Below, piece by piece: positions 31,744 through 41,600 of a stretch of 64,000 nt of DNA. How positions within the stretch are numbered: the stretch's first letter is position 1; each line of letters starts with the position of its first letter. The position numbers were made by a program, and so were the translations under genes. The notes beneath the pieces were generated by a model. It ran no database searches and was not told the DNA's origin. It saw only the letters and a list, made by a program, of their open reading frames with translations. Origin of the DNA: Delftia tsuruhatensis NBRC 16741 (GTDB lineage Bacteria > Pseudomonadota > Gammaproteobacteria > Burkholderiales > Burkholderiaceae_C); assembly GCF_001571325.1 (NCBI RefSeq), contig NZ_BCTO01000048.1, positions 1 through 64,000 on the forward strand, read 5' to 3'.

Positions 31744-32927
31744 GTACCACGACCATCGACGCGCCATCTGCGCCAACTTCGTCATCTGCGTCCGCATTCA
31801 AGCCCAAGAAATCCGTCGCGCTGTCGGGCGTGACCGCCGGCAACACCGCGCTGTGCACCGTGGGCCGCTCGGGCAACGACCTGCACTATCGCGGCTACGA
31901 CATCCTGGACATTGCCGAGGTCTGCGAGTTCGAGGAGATCGCCCATCTGCTGGTGCACGGCAAGCTGCCCACGCGCCCCGAACTGCAGGCCTACAAGACC
32001 AAATTGCAGGCGCTGCGCGGCCTGCCGGCCAGCGTCAGGCAGGCGCTGGAGCAGCTGCCTGCCGGCGCCCATCCGATGGACGTGATGCGCACCGGCGTCT
32101 CGGCCCTGGGCTGCGTGCTGCCGGAAAAGGACGACCACAACCTGGCGGGTGCCCGCGACATTGCCGACCGGCTCATGGCCAGCCTGGGCTCCATGCTGCT
32201 GTACTGGTACCACTGGAGCAATTCGGGCCGGCGCATCGAGGTGGAGACCGACGACGACTCCATCGGCGGCCACTTCCTGCACCTGCTGCACGGCCACCGT
32301 CCGTCCGAAGGCTGGGTGCGCGCCATGCACACATCGCTCAACCTCTATGCAGAGCATGAGTTCAACGCCTCCACCTTCACGGCGCGCGTGATCGCGGGCA
32401 CGGGCAGCGATATGTATTCCTCCATCGCGGGCGCCATCGGCGCGCTGCGCGGCCCCAAGCATGGCGGCGCCAACGAGGTGGCCTTCGAGATCCAGAAGCG
32501 CTACGACACGCCCGACGAGGCCGAGGCCGACATCCGCCGCCGCGTCGATGCCAAGGAAGTGGTGATCGGCTTCGGCCACCCGGTCTACACCGTCAGCGAC
32601 CCGCGCAACGTGGTCATCAAGGGCGTGGCCAAGCGCCTGTCCGACGAGGCCGGAACCACCCGCATGTACGACATTGCCGACCGGCTGGAATCGGTGATGT
32701 GGGAGGTCAAGAAGATGTTCCCCAACCTGGACTGGTTCAGCGCCGTCAGCTACCACATGATGGGCGTGCCCACGGCCATGTTCACGCCGCTGTTCGTGAT
32801 CGCGCGCACCAGCGGCTGGGCCGCGCACGTGATCGAGCAGCGCCAGGACAACAAGATCATCCGCCCCAGCGCCAACTACACGGGGCCGGATGACCAGAAG
32901 TTCGTGCCCCTCGATGCGCGCGCCTGA
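31740..32927 (+). CDS. prpC: 2-methylcitrate synthase
   Basis: 395 residues of the citrate synthase family. AGNTALCTVGRSGNDLHYRG at the start is typical of PrpC, and the catalytic residues appear in NLYAEHEFNASTFTARV (His) and VIGFGHPVYTVSDPRN (His, oxaloacetate site). It condenses propionyl-CoA with oxaloacetate to 2-methylcitrate, the entry step of the methylcitrate cycle in the cytoplasm. It lies between a thioesterase gene (4-bp overlap) and acnD (60-bp gap that contains a GC-rich hairpin at about 32949-32973). Confidence 0.95.
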   Translation: MSTTTIDAPSAPTSSSASAFKPKKSVALSGVTAGNTALCTVGRSGNDLHYRGYDILDIAEVCEFEEIAHLLVHGKLPTRPELQAYKTKLQALRGLPASVRQALEQLPAGAHPMDVMRTGVSALGCVLPEKDDHNLAGARDIADRLMASLGSMLLYWYHWSNSGRRIEVETDDDSIGGHFLHLLHGHRPSEGWVRAMHTSLNLYAEHEFNASTFTARVIAGTGSDMYSSIAGAIGALRGPKHGGANEVAFEIQKRYDTPDEAEADIRRRVDAKEVVIGFGHPVYTVSDPRNVVIKGVAKRLSDEAGTTRMYDIADRLESVMWEVKKMFPNLDWFSAVSYHMMGVPTAMFTPLFVIARTSGWAAHVIEQRQDNKIIRPSANYTGPDDQKFVPLDARA

Positions 32928-32987
32928 GCCGCCGCTGTCCTGAACCTGGCGGGCGGGCTGCAGGCCTGCCCGCATTGCATCCGCCCC

Positions 32988-35615
32988 ATGAACAACGACC
33001 ACAAGAAACCCCTGCCCGGCACCACGGTGCACTACATCGATGCCCGCGCCGCCGTCGATGCGCTCTCGCCCGGCGCCTGGGCACGCCTGCCCTACACCGC
33101 CCGCGTCCACGCCGAGAACCTCGTGCGCCGCGCCGATCCCGCGCAGCTGGACGGCTACCTGCTGCAGCTCATCGAGCGCCGGCGTGACATCGACTTTCCC
33201 TGGTACCCCGTGCGCGTGGTCTGCCACGACATCCTGGGCCAGACCGCCCTGGTGGACCTGGCCGGCCTGCGCGACGCCATCGCGGCCGAAGGCGGCGACC
33301 CGGCCCAGGTCAACCCCGTCGTGCCCGTGCAGCTCATCGTGGACCACTCGCTGGCCGTGGAGTGCGGCGGCTTCGATCCCGATGCCTTCGTGAAGAACCG
33401 GGCCATCGAGGACCGCCGCAACGAGGACCGCTTCCACTTCATCGAGTGGACAAAAAAAGCCTTCGCCAACGTGGATGTGATCCCCGCAGGGAACGGGATC
33501 ATGCACCAGATCAATCTGGAGAAGATGTCCCCCGTGGTGACAGTGCAGGATGGCCTGGCCTTCCCGGATACCTGTGTCGGCACCGACTCGCACACGCCCC
33601 ATGTCGATGCCCTGGGCGTGATCGCCGTGGGCGTGGGCGGCCTTGAGGCCGAGAACGTCATGCTGGGCCGCGCCTCCTGGATGCGCATGCCCGAGATCGT
33701 GGGCGTGCGCCTCACGGGCCGGCGCCAGGGCGGCATCACCGCCACCGACATCGTGCTGGCCCTGACCGAATTCCTGCGCCAGCAAAAGGTGGTGGGCGCC
33801 TATGTGGAATTCTTTGGCGAGGGCGCCGACAGCCTGAGCATCGGCGACCGCGCCACCATCTCCAACATGTGCCCCGAATACGGCGCCACGGCGGCCATGT
33901 TCTCCATTGACGACCAGACCCTGGCCTACCTGCGCCTGACCGGCCGCGACGAGGCCCAGGTGCGCCTGGTCGAGGCCTATGCGCGCACCGCAGGTTTCTG
34001 GAGCGACAGCCTGGCCGATGCCCAGTACGAGCGCGTGCTGCAGTTCGACCTGTCCACCGTGGTGCGCAACATGGCCGGCCCCTCGAATCCGCACCGGCGC
34101 CTGCCCACCTCGGCCCTGGCCGAGCGCGGCATTGCCGATGCCGCAAAACTGCAGGCCGCCCGCGCCCAGGAGCGCCAGGGCCTGATGCCCGATGGGGCCG
34201 TCATCATCGCGGCCATCACCAGCTGCACCAACACCAGCAACCCGCGCAACGTCATCGCCGCGGCGCTGCTGGCGCGCAATGCCAATCGCCTGGGTCTGGC
34301 GCGCAAGCCCTGGGTCAAGTCCTCGCTGGCGCCGGGCTCCAAGGCCGTGGAGCTGTACCTGAAGGAGGCCGGGCTGCTCACCGAGCTGGAGCAACTGGGC
34401 TTTGGCATCGTCGCCTTTGCCTGCACCACCTGCAACGGCATGAGCGGCGCGCTGGACCCCAGGATCCAGCAGGAAATCGTCGAGCGCGACCTCTACGCCA
34501 CGGCCGTGCTCTCGGGCAACCGCAACTTCGACGGGCGCATCCATCCGTATGCCAAACAGGCCTTCCTGGCCTCGCCGCCGCTGGTCGTGGCCTATGCGCT
34601 GGCGGGCACCATCCGCTTCGACATCGAGCAGGACGTGCTGGCTGTGGTGGGCGGCCGCGAGATCCGCCTCAAGGACCTGTGGCCCGCCGACGAGGAGATC
34701 GACGCCATCGTTGCCCAGGCCGTGCGCCCCGAGCAATTCCGCGCCGTCTACGAACCCATGTTCGCCATCCGCAAGGACGATGGAGACCGGGCCCGGCCAC
34801 AGTACGACTGGCGCCCCCAGTCCACCTACATCCGCCGCCCGCCCTACTGGGATACCGAAGGCGTGGGCGCGCTGGCGGCCTTCCCGCGCACGCTGCGCAA
34901 CATGCGGCCGCTGGCGCTGCTGCCCGACAACATCACCACCGACCACCTGTCGCCCTCCAACGCCATCCTGGCCGACAGCGCGGCGGGCGAATACCTGGCG
35001 CGCATGGGCCTGCCCGAGGAAGACTTCAACTCCTACGCCACCCACCGCGGCGACCACCTCACCGCCATGCGCGCCACCTTCGCCAACCCGCAGCTGGTCA
35101 ATGAAATGGCCGTCATCGATGGCGTGCAGCACAAGGGCTCGCTGGCGCGCATCGAGCCCGAAGGCCGCGTGGTGCGCATGTGGGAGGCCATGGAAACCTA
35201 CCTGAACCGCCGCCAGCCGCTGATCATCATCGCGGGCGCCGACTACGGCCAGGGCAGCTCGCGCGACTGGGCGGCCAAGGGAGTGCGGCTGGCCGGAGTC
35301 GAGGCCGTGGTGGCCGAAGGCTTCGAGCGCATCCACCGCACCAACCTCATCGGCATGGGCGTGCTGCCGCTGCAGTTCCTGCCGGGCACCGACCGCAAGA
35401 CCCTGGCGCTGGACGGCACGGAGATCTATGGCGTGGAAGGCGAGCGCACGCCGGGCACCCAACTCACGCTGGTGATTGAACGCAGAGGCGGCCAGACGCT
35501 GCGCGTGCCCGTGACCTGCCGGCTGGACACGGCCGAGGAGGTATCGGTCTACGAGGCCGGCGGGGTGCTGCAGCGGTTTGCGCAGGACTTCCTGGCGCAG
35601 GCTCAGGCAGCCTGA
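32988..35615 (+). CDS. acnD: 2-methylcitrate dehydratase, Fe-S dependent (AcnD)
   Basis: 875 residues of the aconitase superfamily. The start KPLPGTTVHYIDARAAVDAL and SRDWAAKGVRLAGVEAV are AcnD-like. The [4Fe-4S] cysteines are in AITSCTNTSNPRN and FACTTCNGMSGAL. AcnD dehydrates 2-methylcitrate to a methylaconitate isomer that PrpF converts for hydration by aconitase; it replaces PrpD. Neither prpF nor prpB follows, so the remaining steps are encoded elsewhere. Its last 13 bases overlap the convergent LysR gene. Confidence 0.92.
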   Translation: MNNDHKKPLPGTTVHYIDARAAVDALSPGAWARLPYTARVHAENLVRRADPAQLDGYLLQLIERRRDIDFPWYPVRVVCHDILGQTALVDLAGLRDAIAAEGGDPAQVNPVVPVQLIVDHSLAVECGGFDPDAFVKNRAIEDRRNEDRFHFIEWTKKAFANVDVIPAGNGIMHQINLEKMSPVVTVQDGLAFPDTCVGTDSHTPHVDALGVIAVGVGGLEAENVMLGRASWMRMPEIVGVRLTGRRQGGITATDIVLALTEFLRQQKVVGAYVEFFGEGADSLSIGDRATISNMCPEYGATAAMFSIDDQTLAYLRLTGRDEAQVRLVEAYARTAGFWSDSLADAQYERVLQFDLSTVVRNMAGPSNPHRRLPTSALAERGIADAAKLQAARAQERQGLMPDGAVIIAAITSCTNTSNPRNVIAAALLARNANRLGLARKPWVKSSLAPGSKAVELYLKEAGLLTELEQLGFGIVAFACTTCNGMSGALDPRIQQEIVERDLYATAVLSGNRNFDGRIHPYAKQAFLASPPLVVAYALAGTIRFDIEQDVLAVVGGREIRLKDLWPADEEIDAIVAQAVRPEQFRAVYEPMFAIRKDDGDRARPQYDWRPQSTYIRRPPYWDTEGVGALAAFPRTLRNMRPLALLPDNITTDHLSPSNAILADSAAGEYLARMGLPEEDFNSYATHRGDHLTAMRATFANPQLVNEMAVIDGVQHKGSLARIEPEGRVVRMWEAMETYLNRRQPLIIIAGADYGQGSSRDWAAKGVRLAGVEAVVAEGFERIHRTNLIGMGVLPLQFLPGTDRKTLALDGTEIYGVEGERTPGTQLTLVIERRGGQTLRVPVTCRLDTAEEVSVYEAGGVLQRFAQDFLAQAQAA

Positions 35616-36517
35616 GCAGGGGGGGCGCCAGCGGCCAGCGGCTGGCGCGCCAGCTCGATGAAGGCCTGCAGATAGTCGGTCTGCAGGTCCGCCACGCGCG
35701 CGCCCAGGAAGATCTGCTTGGCAATGCCCTTGGCGCCCAGGCGCACGGGAACCACGTCCAGCTTGCCCGCGTACTCCTGCACCAGCCAGCGCGGCAGGGC
35801 CGCCACGCCCCGGCCGCTGGCCACCATCTGCATCATGATGTCCGTGGTCTCTATGGCCTTCTGGCGGCGCGGCGTGATGCCTGCCGGCATGAGGAACTGG
35901 TTGTAGATGTCCAGCCGGTCCATGGGAACGGGATAGGTGATCAGCACCTCGGGCGCGAGCTGGGCGGCCTCCACGAAATCGGCCCCTGCCAGCGCATGCG
36001 CGCTGGAGACCACCAGCACCTGCTCGTAGTCGAACACAGGCACGAACTCCAGGCCCGCCTTGAACAGCGGATCGGGCGTGACCAGCAGGTCGATCTCGTA
36101 GCCGAACAGGGCGCCGATGCCGCCGAACTGGAATTTCTGCTTCACATCCACATCCACATCGGGCCAGCTCGCCAGATAGGGCGCGACGATCTTGAGCAGC
36201 CACTGGTAGCAGGGATGGCACTCCATGCCGATGCGCAGCGCGCCGCGCTCGCCCTGGGCGAACTGGCGCAGCCGCTCCTCGGCCAGGTCCAGCTGGGGCA
36301 GCACGCGCTGGGCCACGGCCAGCAGGTACTGGCCGGCCTGCGTCAGGCGCAGGCTGCGGCCTTCGCGCAGCCAGATGTCCGTGCCCAGCTGCTGCTCCAG
36401 CTTCTTCATGCTGTGGCTCAGCGCCGACTGCGTCACGCACAGCACGCCGGCCGCCGCCGTCAGCGAGCCCTGTTTTTCGACTTCACGGACGATGGCGAGG
36501 TGGGTGCGTTCCAACAT
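35603..36517 (-). CDS. LysR-family regulator, MetR-like
   Basis: 304 residues. The helix-turn-helix (SLTAAAGVLCVTQSALSHSM) and the effector-domain stretch GMECHPCYQWLLKIVAPYLA are typical of MetR, the homocysteine-responsive activator of methionine genes. No met gene is divergent from it here; the next gene upstream (TetR) is on the same strand, so it may regulate distant targets and itself. A TGAACTA/TAGTTCA inverted repeat lies 27 bp upstream of its start. Confidence 0.88.
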   Translation of the reverse strand: MLERTHLAIVREVEKQGSLTAAAGVLCVTQSALSHSMKKLEQQLGTDIWLREGRSLRLTQAGQYLLAVAQRVLPQLDLAEERLRQFAQGERGALRIGMECHPCYQWLLKIVAPYLASWPDVDVDVKQKFQFGGIGALFGYEIDLLVTPDPLFKAGLEFVPVFDYEQVLVVSSAHALAGADFVEAAQLAPEVLITYPVPMDRLDIYNQFLMPAGITPRRQKAIETTDIMMQMVASGRGVAALPRWLVQEYAGKLDVVPVRLGAKGIAKQIFLGARVADLQTDYLQAFIELARQPLAAGAPPAQAA

Positions 36518-36543
36518 TTTGGTGAGAAAAATTCATGGATTTT

Positions 36544-36566
36544 TGAACTAGAAAAATTTTAGTTCA
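36544..36566 (-). promoter_or_regulatory. Candidate MetR-like operator
   Basis: TGAACTA (36544-36550) and TAGTTCA (36560-36566) form a perfect 7-bp inverted repeat with a 9-bp AT-rich spacer upstream of the LysR gene. MetR sites have the outline TGAA-N-TTCA. The location fits autoregulation. Confidence 0.5.
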
Positions 36567-36659
36567 TTGATGCGAATCCATTCCATGGCTGCCTTCATCG
36601 ATTGAAAGCAGTGCATGACCATCATTCATCACCTCGGTTTCCCATCGGCGCCCGGCGTG

Positions 36660-37226
36660 CTACGCAGCCGGTGCGCCGGGCTGCAGGGCGCCGTGCAGGA
36701 AGGCCTGCTCCATCACGGCCGCCACGCTGGCCCGCGCAACACGGCCGCGCCGCTCCGCATCCAGCAGGCCCACGGCCATGGAAAGCCACAGCTCGGTCAT
36801 CGCCGCGGCCGTGATGTCGATGCGGAACACGCCGGCCTGCTGGCCGCGCAGGAAAAAGGCATCCATGGCTGCCACCCATTCGCTCTCTATCTGGCCGACC
36901 ACCGAGATGTCGGAGCGCCAGAAATACATCAGGAACAGCAGCAGCGTCTGGTGGTCCTGGCAGTGGGCGGTGAGGCGGCGCAGCGCCTCCAGCGGCGCGT
37001 GGCGCTCCAGCTCGGCCGCGCGCATGGCGCGCGACAGCGTGTCGGCCGCATGCCCTATGAGCCGGTCTATGAGCTGGTCGCGCGTGGGGCAGAAGCGGTA
37101 GAGCGTGGCCTTGCTGATGCCGATGGCGCGTGCCAGCTCCTGCAGATTGGCCTTGGGATCGTCCAGCAGCGCCAGTGCCAGTGCGCCCAGCAGCTTGCCT
37201 TCGTCCTCTTGCTTGGTGCTCGTCAT
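36660..37226 (-). CDS. TetR-family repressor of the adjacent RND efflux operon
   Basis: 188 residues from ATG 37226. The helix-turn-helix is at residues 25-60 (LQELARAIGISKATLYRFCP). The C-terminal helical domain (LLLFLMYFWRSDIS) binds an unknown ligand. It is divergent from the RND adaptor-pump-channel genes, with a 34-bp palindromic operator between them. This is the standard arrangement for local repressors of multidrug efflux, such as AcrR or TtgR. Confidence 0.88.
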   Translation of the reverse strand: MTSTKQEDEGKLLGALALALLDDPKANLQELARAIGISKATLYRFCPTRDQLIDRLIGHAADTLSRAMRAAELERHAPLEALRRLTAHCQDHQTLLLFLMYFWRSDISVVGQIESEWVAAMDAFFLRGQQAGVFRIDITAAAMTELWLSMAVGLLDAERRGRVARASVAAVMEQAFLHGALQPGAPAA

Positions 37227-37280
37227 CGCTTGTCATGCCTCCTTGGAAAGTGCGGGGATTTTATCTGTTGATGTTTTAAA

Positions 37281-37314
37281 GAATCAAATGAATCGATGTT
37301 GACTCATTTGATTC
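37281..37314. promoter_or_regulatory. Operator of the TetR-RND divergent region
   Basis: GAATCAAATGA (37281-37291) and TCATTTGATTC (37304-37314) are perfect 11-bp arms separated by 12 bp. The AT-rich palindrome lies midway between the TetR and adaptor genes, so occupancy would block both promoters. Confidence 0.75.
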
Positions 37315-37363
37315 TGATATGTACCATCGCGGCCTTCGTATCGAACTCAATCAGGTTGTGAAC

Positions 37364-38593
37364 ATGAGCATGCGTCTGAACAAGCGACGTGGCCTGCCGC
37401 TGGCGGCCCTGGTGCTGGCCGCCCTGGCCGCCCTGGCAGCGGGCTGCGGCCGCAACGAGGCTCCGGCCGCAGCGGGTGACGCGCTGCCCGTGGTGCAGGC
37501 CGTCACCGTGCAGCCCGCGCCGCTGGCCCTGTCCAGCGAGCTGCCGGGCCGTATCGAGCCCGTGCGCGTGGCCGAGGTGCGTGCGCGGGTGGCCGGCATC
37601 GTGCTGCGCCGCCATTTCGAGGAAGGCGCCGACGTCCGGGCCGGCCAGGTGCTGTTCCAGATCGACCCGGCGCCCCTGCGCGCCGCCCTGTCCCGCGCCC
37701 AGGGCCAGCTGGCCAGCGCCGAAGCGGTCCTGATCGAAGCGCGTGCCGTGGTCGGCCGCAACGCGCCGCTGGTGGCCCAGGAGGCGGTCAGCCGCCAGGA
37801 CTTCGAAGCCATGCAGGCCCGCCTGCAGGCGGCCCAGGCCGCGCGGCAGTCCGCCCAGGCCGAGGTGCAGGCGGCCGCCCTGAACCTGGAATACGCCACG
37901 GTCAGGGCGCCTATCGCTGGCCGCATCGGCCGTGCGCTGGTCACCGAGGGCGCCCTGGTGGGCCAGGGCGAGGCCACGCCCATGGCGCTGGTCCAGCAGC
38001 TCGACCCGGTCTATGCCGACTTCCAGCAGCCCGTGGCCGAAGCCCAGCGCCTGCGCGCGGCCCTGGCCGAGGGCCGCCTGGCACAGACGGAGGGCAAGGA
38101 CGGCACGCCGGTCTCCCTGAAGGTGGATGGCACGGGCCTGCAGCGCACGGGGCAACTGCTGTTCTCGGATGTGACGGTGGACCGCGGCACCGGCCAGATG
38201 GCGCTGCGCGGGCGCTTCGACAACCGCGACGGCATGCTGCTGCCCGGCATGTATGTGCGCGTGACCGTGGGCCAGGGCGTGGACCCTGCCGCCATCCTGG
38301 TGCCGCAGCGGGCCGTGCAGCGCAGCACCGACGGGCAGGCCCACGTGCTGGTGGTGGATGGCCAGGACACGCTGCAGATGCGCCCCGTGCAGACCGCGGC
38401 CATGCATGGCGCGCAGTGGCAGATCAGCGCAGGCCTCAAGGCCGGCGAGCGCGTGGTGGTGGGCCGCATGGCAGGCCTGCAGCCCGGGGCGCGGGTTCAG
38501 GTCACGGCCCTTTCCGATGCCGCGGCCTCCCCTACGGCGGGGCTGTCCGGCACCTTCAGCGCCTCCGGCAGCTCCGCCACGTCCAGCGACTGA
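37364..38593 (+). CDS. RND efflux periplasmic adaptor (MexA/AcrA type)
   Basis: 409 residues from ATG 37364 (ATG 37370 also possible). A lipoprotein signal LPLAALVLAALAALAAGC (lipobox LAAGC) anchors it to the inner membrane. The lipoyl-like halves and hairpin include GRIEPVRVAEVRARVAGIVL, DVRAGQVLFQIDPAPLRAAL and YATVRAPIAGRIGRALV. It links the inner-membrane pump to the outer-membrane channel encoded downstream. It ends 26 bp before the pump gene. Confidence 0.95.
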   Translation: MSMRLNKRRGLPLAALVLAALAALAAGCGRNEAPAAAGDALPVVQAVTVQPAPLALSSELPGRIEPVRVAEVRARVAGIVLRRHFEEGADVRAGQVLFQIDPAPLRAALSRAQGQLASAEAVLIEARAVVGRNAPLVAQEAVSRQDFEAMQARLQAAQAARQSAQAEVQAAALNLEYATVRAPIAGRIGRALVTEGALVGQGEATPMALVQQLDPVYADFQQPVAEAQRLRAALAEGRLAQTEGKDGTPVSLKVDGTGLQRTGQLLFSDVTVDRGTGQMALRGRFDNRDGMLLPGMYVRVTVGQGVDPAAILVPQRAVQRSTDGQAHVLVVDGQDTLQMRPVQTAAMHGAQWQISAGLKAGERVVVGRMAGLQPGARVQVTALSDAAASPTAGLSGTFSASGSSATSSD

Positions 38594-38619
38594 GCCGGCG
38601 CCTGCCCAAGGAATAGACC

Positions 38620-41600
38620 ATGTCCAAGTTCTTCATCAACCGCCCCAACTTCGCCTGGGTGGTGGCCATCTTCATCATGCTCGCCGGGCTGCTGGCCATA
38701 CCGGCGCTGCCCGTCTCCCAGTTTCCCAACGTGGCGCCGCCGCAGATCTCGATCACCGCCAACTACCCGGGCGCCTCCGCCACCACGGTGATGGAGTCGG
38801 TGACCAGCGTCATCGAGGAGGAGCTCAACGGCACCAAGGGGCTGCTGTACTTCGACTCATCCAGCGGCTCCACGGGCCTGGCCGAGATCACGGCCACCTT
38901 CGCCCCGGGCACCGAGCCCGCGCTGGCCCAGGTGGAGGTGCAAAACCGCATCAAGAAGGCCGAGGCGCGCCTGCCCGCGTCCGTGATGCAGATGGGCCTG
39001 CAGGTCGAGCAGGCCAGCGCCAACTTCCTGATGATCTACTCGCTGACCTACAAGGACGGCAGCGGCAGCAACAGCGAGGTGGCCCTGTCCGACTACGCCG
39101 TGCGCAACATCAACAACGAGATCCGCCGCGTGCCCGGCGTGGGCAAGGTGCAGTTCTTCGCGGCCGATGTGGCCATGCGCGTGTGGGTCGATCCGAACAA
39201 GCTGCTGGGCTACGGCCTGTCGGTGGCGGACGTGAACGCGGCCATCGCCGCCCAGAACGCGCAGGTGCCGGCCGGCAGCTTTGGCGCCTCGCCCGCAGGG
39301 CCCGGCCAGGAGCTGAGCGCCACCATTGCCGTCAAGGGCACGCTGGCCTCGCCCGAGGAGTTCGGCCAGATCGTGCTGCGTGCCAGGGCCGATGGCTCGG
39401 CCGTGCGCCTGGCCGATGTGGCGCGGCTGGAGGTCGGCCAGCTGGACTACAGCTTTTCCTCGCGCGAGGACGGCCGCCAGGGCGTGGCCGCCGCCGTGCA
39501 GCTGGCGCCCGGCGCCAACGCCATGCAGACCGCCAAGGCCGTCAAGGCGCGCCTGGCCGAGCTGTCGCAGAACTTCCCCGCCGGTATCCAGTACGCCGTG
39601 CCCTATGACACCTCGCGCTTCGTGGAAGTGGCCATCGGCAAGGTCATCCAGACCCTGGTGGAGGCCGTGGCGCTGGTGTTCCTGGTGATGTGGCTGTTCC
39701 TGCAGAACCTGCGCTACACGCTGATTCCCACCATCGTCGTGCCCGTGTGCCTGGCCGGCACCCTGGGCGTGATGTATGCGCTGGGCTTTTCGGTGAACAT
39801 GATGACCATGTTCGGCATGGTGCTGGCCATCGGCATCCTGGTGGACGACGCCATCGTGGTGGTGGAGAACGTGGAGCGCCTCATGGCCGAGGAGGGGCTG
39901 TCGCCGCTGGCGGCCACGGTCAAGGCCATGCAGCAGGTCTCGGGCGCCATCGTCGGCATCACCCTGGTGCTGGTGGCCGTGTTCCTGCCGCTGGCCTTCA
40001 TGAGCGGCTCGGTGGGCGTGATCTACCGGCAGTTCTCGCTGTCGCTGGCCGTGTCCATCCTGTTCTCGGGCCTGCTGGCGCTGACCTTCACGCCGGCGCT
40101 GTGCGCCACGCTGCTCAAGCCCGTTGCCAAGGGCCACCACGCCGAGCGCAAGGGCTTCTTCGGCTGGTTCAACCGCCGCTTCGCGGCGCTGACCGAGCGC
40201 TTCGACCTGCTCAACCAGCGGCTGGTGCGCCGCGCCGGGCGCTGCATGCTGGTGTATGCCGCCATCGTGGCCGGGCTGGGCGTGGCGTACACGCGCATGC
40301 CCGAATCCTTCGTGCCCTACGAGGACATGGGCTACTACATCGTCGGCGTGCAGCTGCCGCCGGGCGCCACCACGGAGCGCACCAAGGCCATGGTCAAGGA
40401 CATGGAGGACTACATCCAGGGCCGCCCCGCCACGGCCCAGGCCGAGTTCCTGATGGGCTACAGCTTCTCGGGCATGGGGCATAACGCGGCCCTGGCCTTC
40501 GTCACGCTCAAGGACTGGTCGGTGCGCGGCGCCGGGCAGGCGTCGTGGGACGAGGTGCAGGCCTTCAACCAGCGCTTTGCCAGCCTGTCCGACGGCACCG
40601 TCATGGCCGTGGACCCGCCGCCCATCGACGGCCTGGGCAACTCCGGCGGCTTTGCGCTGCGCCTGCAGGACCGCGCCAGCCTGGGCCGCGAGGCGCTGAT
40701 CGCCGCGCGCGACCAGCTGCTGGCCAAGGCCAATGCCTCGCCCATCATTGCCTACGCCATGATGGAAAACCTGGAGGATGCGCCCCAGCTGCGGCTGGAC
40801 ATCGACCGGCGCAAGGCGCAGGCCCAGGGCGTGGATTTCAGCGCCATCAACACGGCCCTGTCCACCGCCTACGGCTCGGCCGTGATCAACGAGTTCCCCA
40901 ACGCGGGCCGCCTGCAGCGCGTGGTGGTGCAGGCCGATGCCCAGGCCCGCGCGCGGCCCGAGGACATCCTGCGCCTGCACGTGCCCAACGCCGGCGGGCA
41001 GCAGGTGCCGCTGTCGGCCTTTGCCACGGTGCGCTGGGAAAGCGGGCCGGTGCAGATCTCGCGCTACAACGGCTATCCGGCCTTCCGCATCTCGGGCGAC
41101 GCCAGGCCCGGCCACACCACGGGCGAGGCCATGGCCGAGCTGGAACGCATCATGGCCGAGATGCCGCGCGGCATCGGCTACGAGTGGACGGCCCTGTCCT
41201 TCCAGGAGAAAGCCGCCGGTGCCCAGGCGCCCAAGCTGTTCGCGCTGGCCATCGTGGTGGTGTTCCTGCTGCTGGTGGCCCTGTACGAGAGCTGGAGCAT
41301 TCCCGCCGCCGTGATGCTGATCGTGCCCATCGGCGCGCTGGGATCGGTGCTGGCCACCTCGGCCGTGGGCCTGTCCAACGACGTGTACTTCAAGGTGGGC
41401 CTGATCACCATCATCGGCCTGGCGGCCAAGAACGCCATCCTGATCGTGGAGTTCGCCAGGGACCTGCATGCGCAGGGGCACAGCCTGGCGCAGGCCGCGC
41501 TGCAGGCGGCGCGGCTGCGCTTTCGGCCCATCGTCATGACCTCGCTGGCCTTTATCCTGGGCGTGGTGCCGCTGGCGCTGGCCTCGGGCGCGGGCGCCTC

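Noticed and set aside
31782..36440. Very long open frame antisense to prpC, acnD and the MetR-like gene
   Set aside because: It is a by-product of high GC third positions opposite well-identified genes; it has Gly/His/Gln/Arg-rich composition and no domain.
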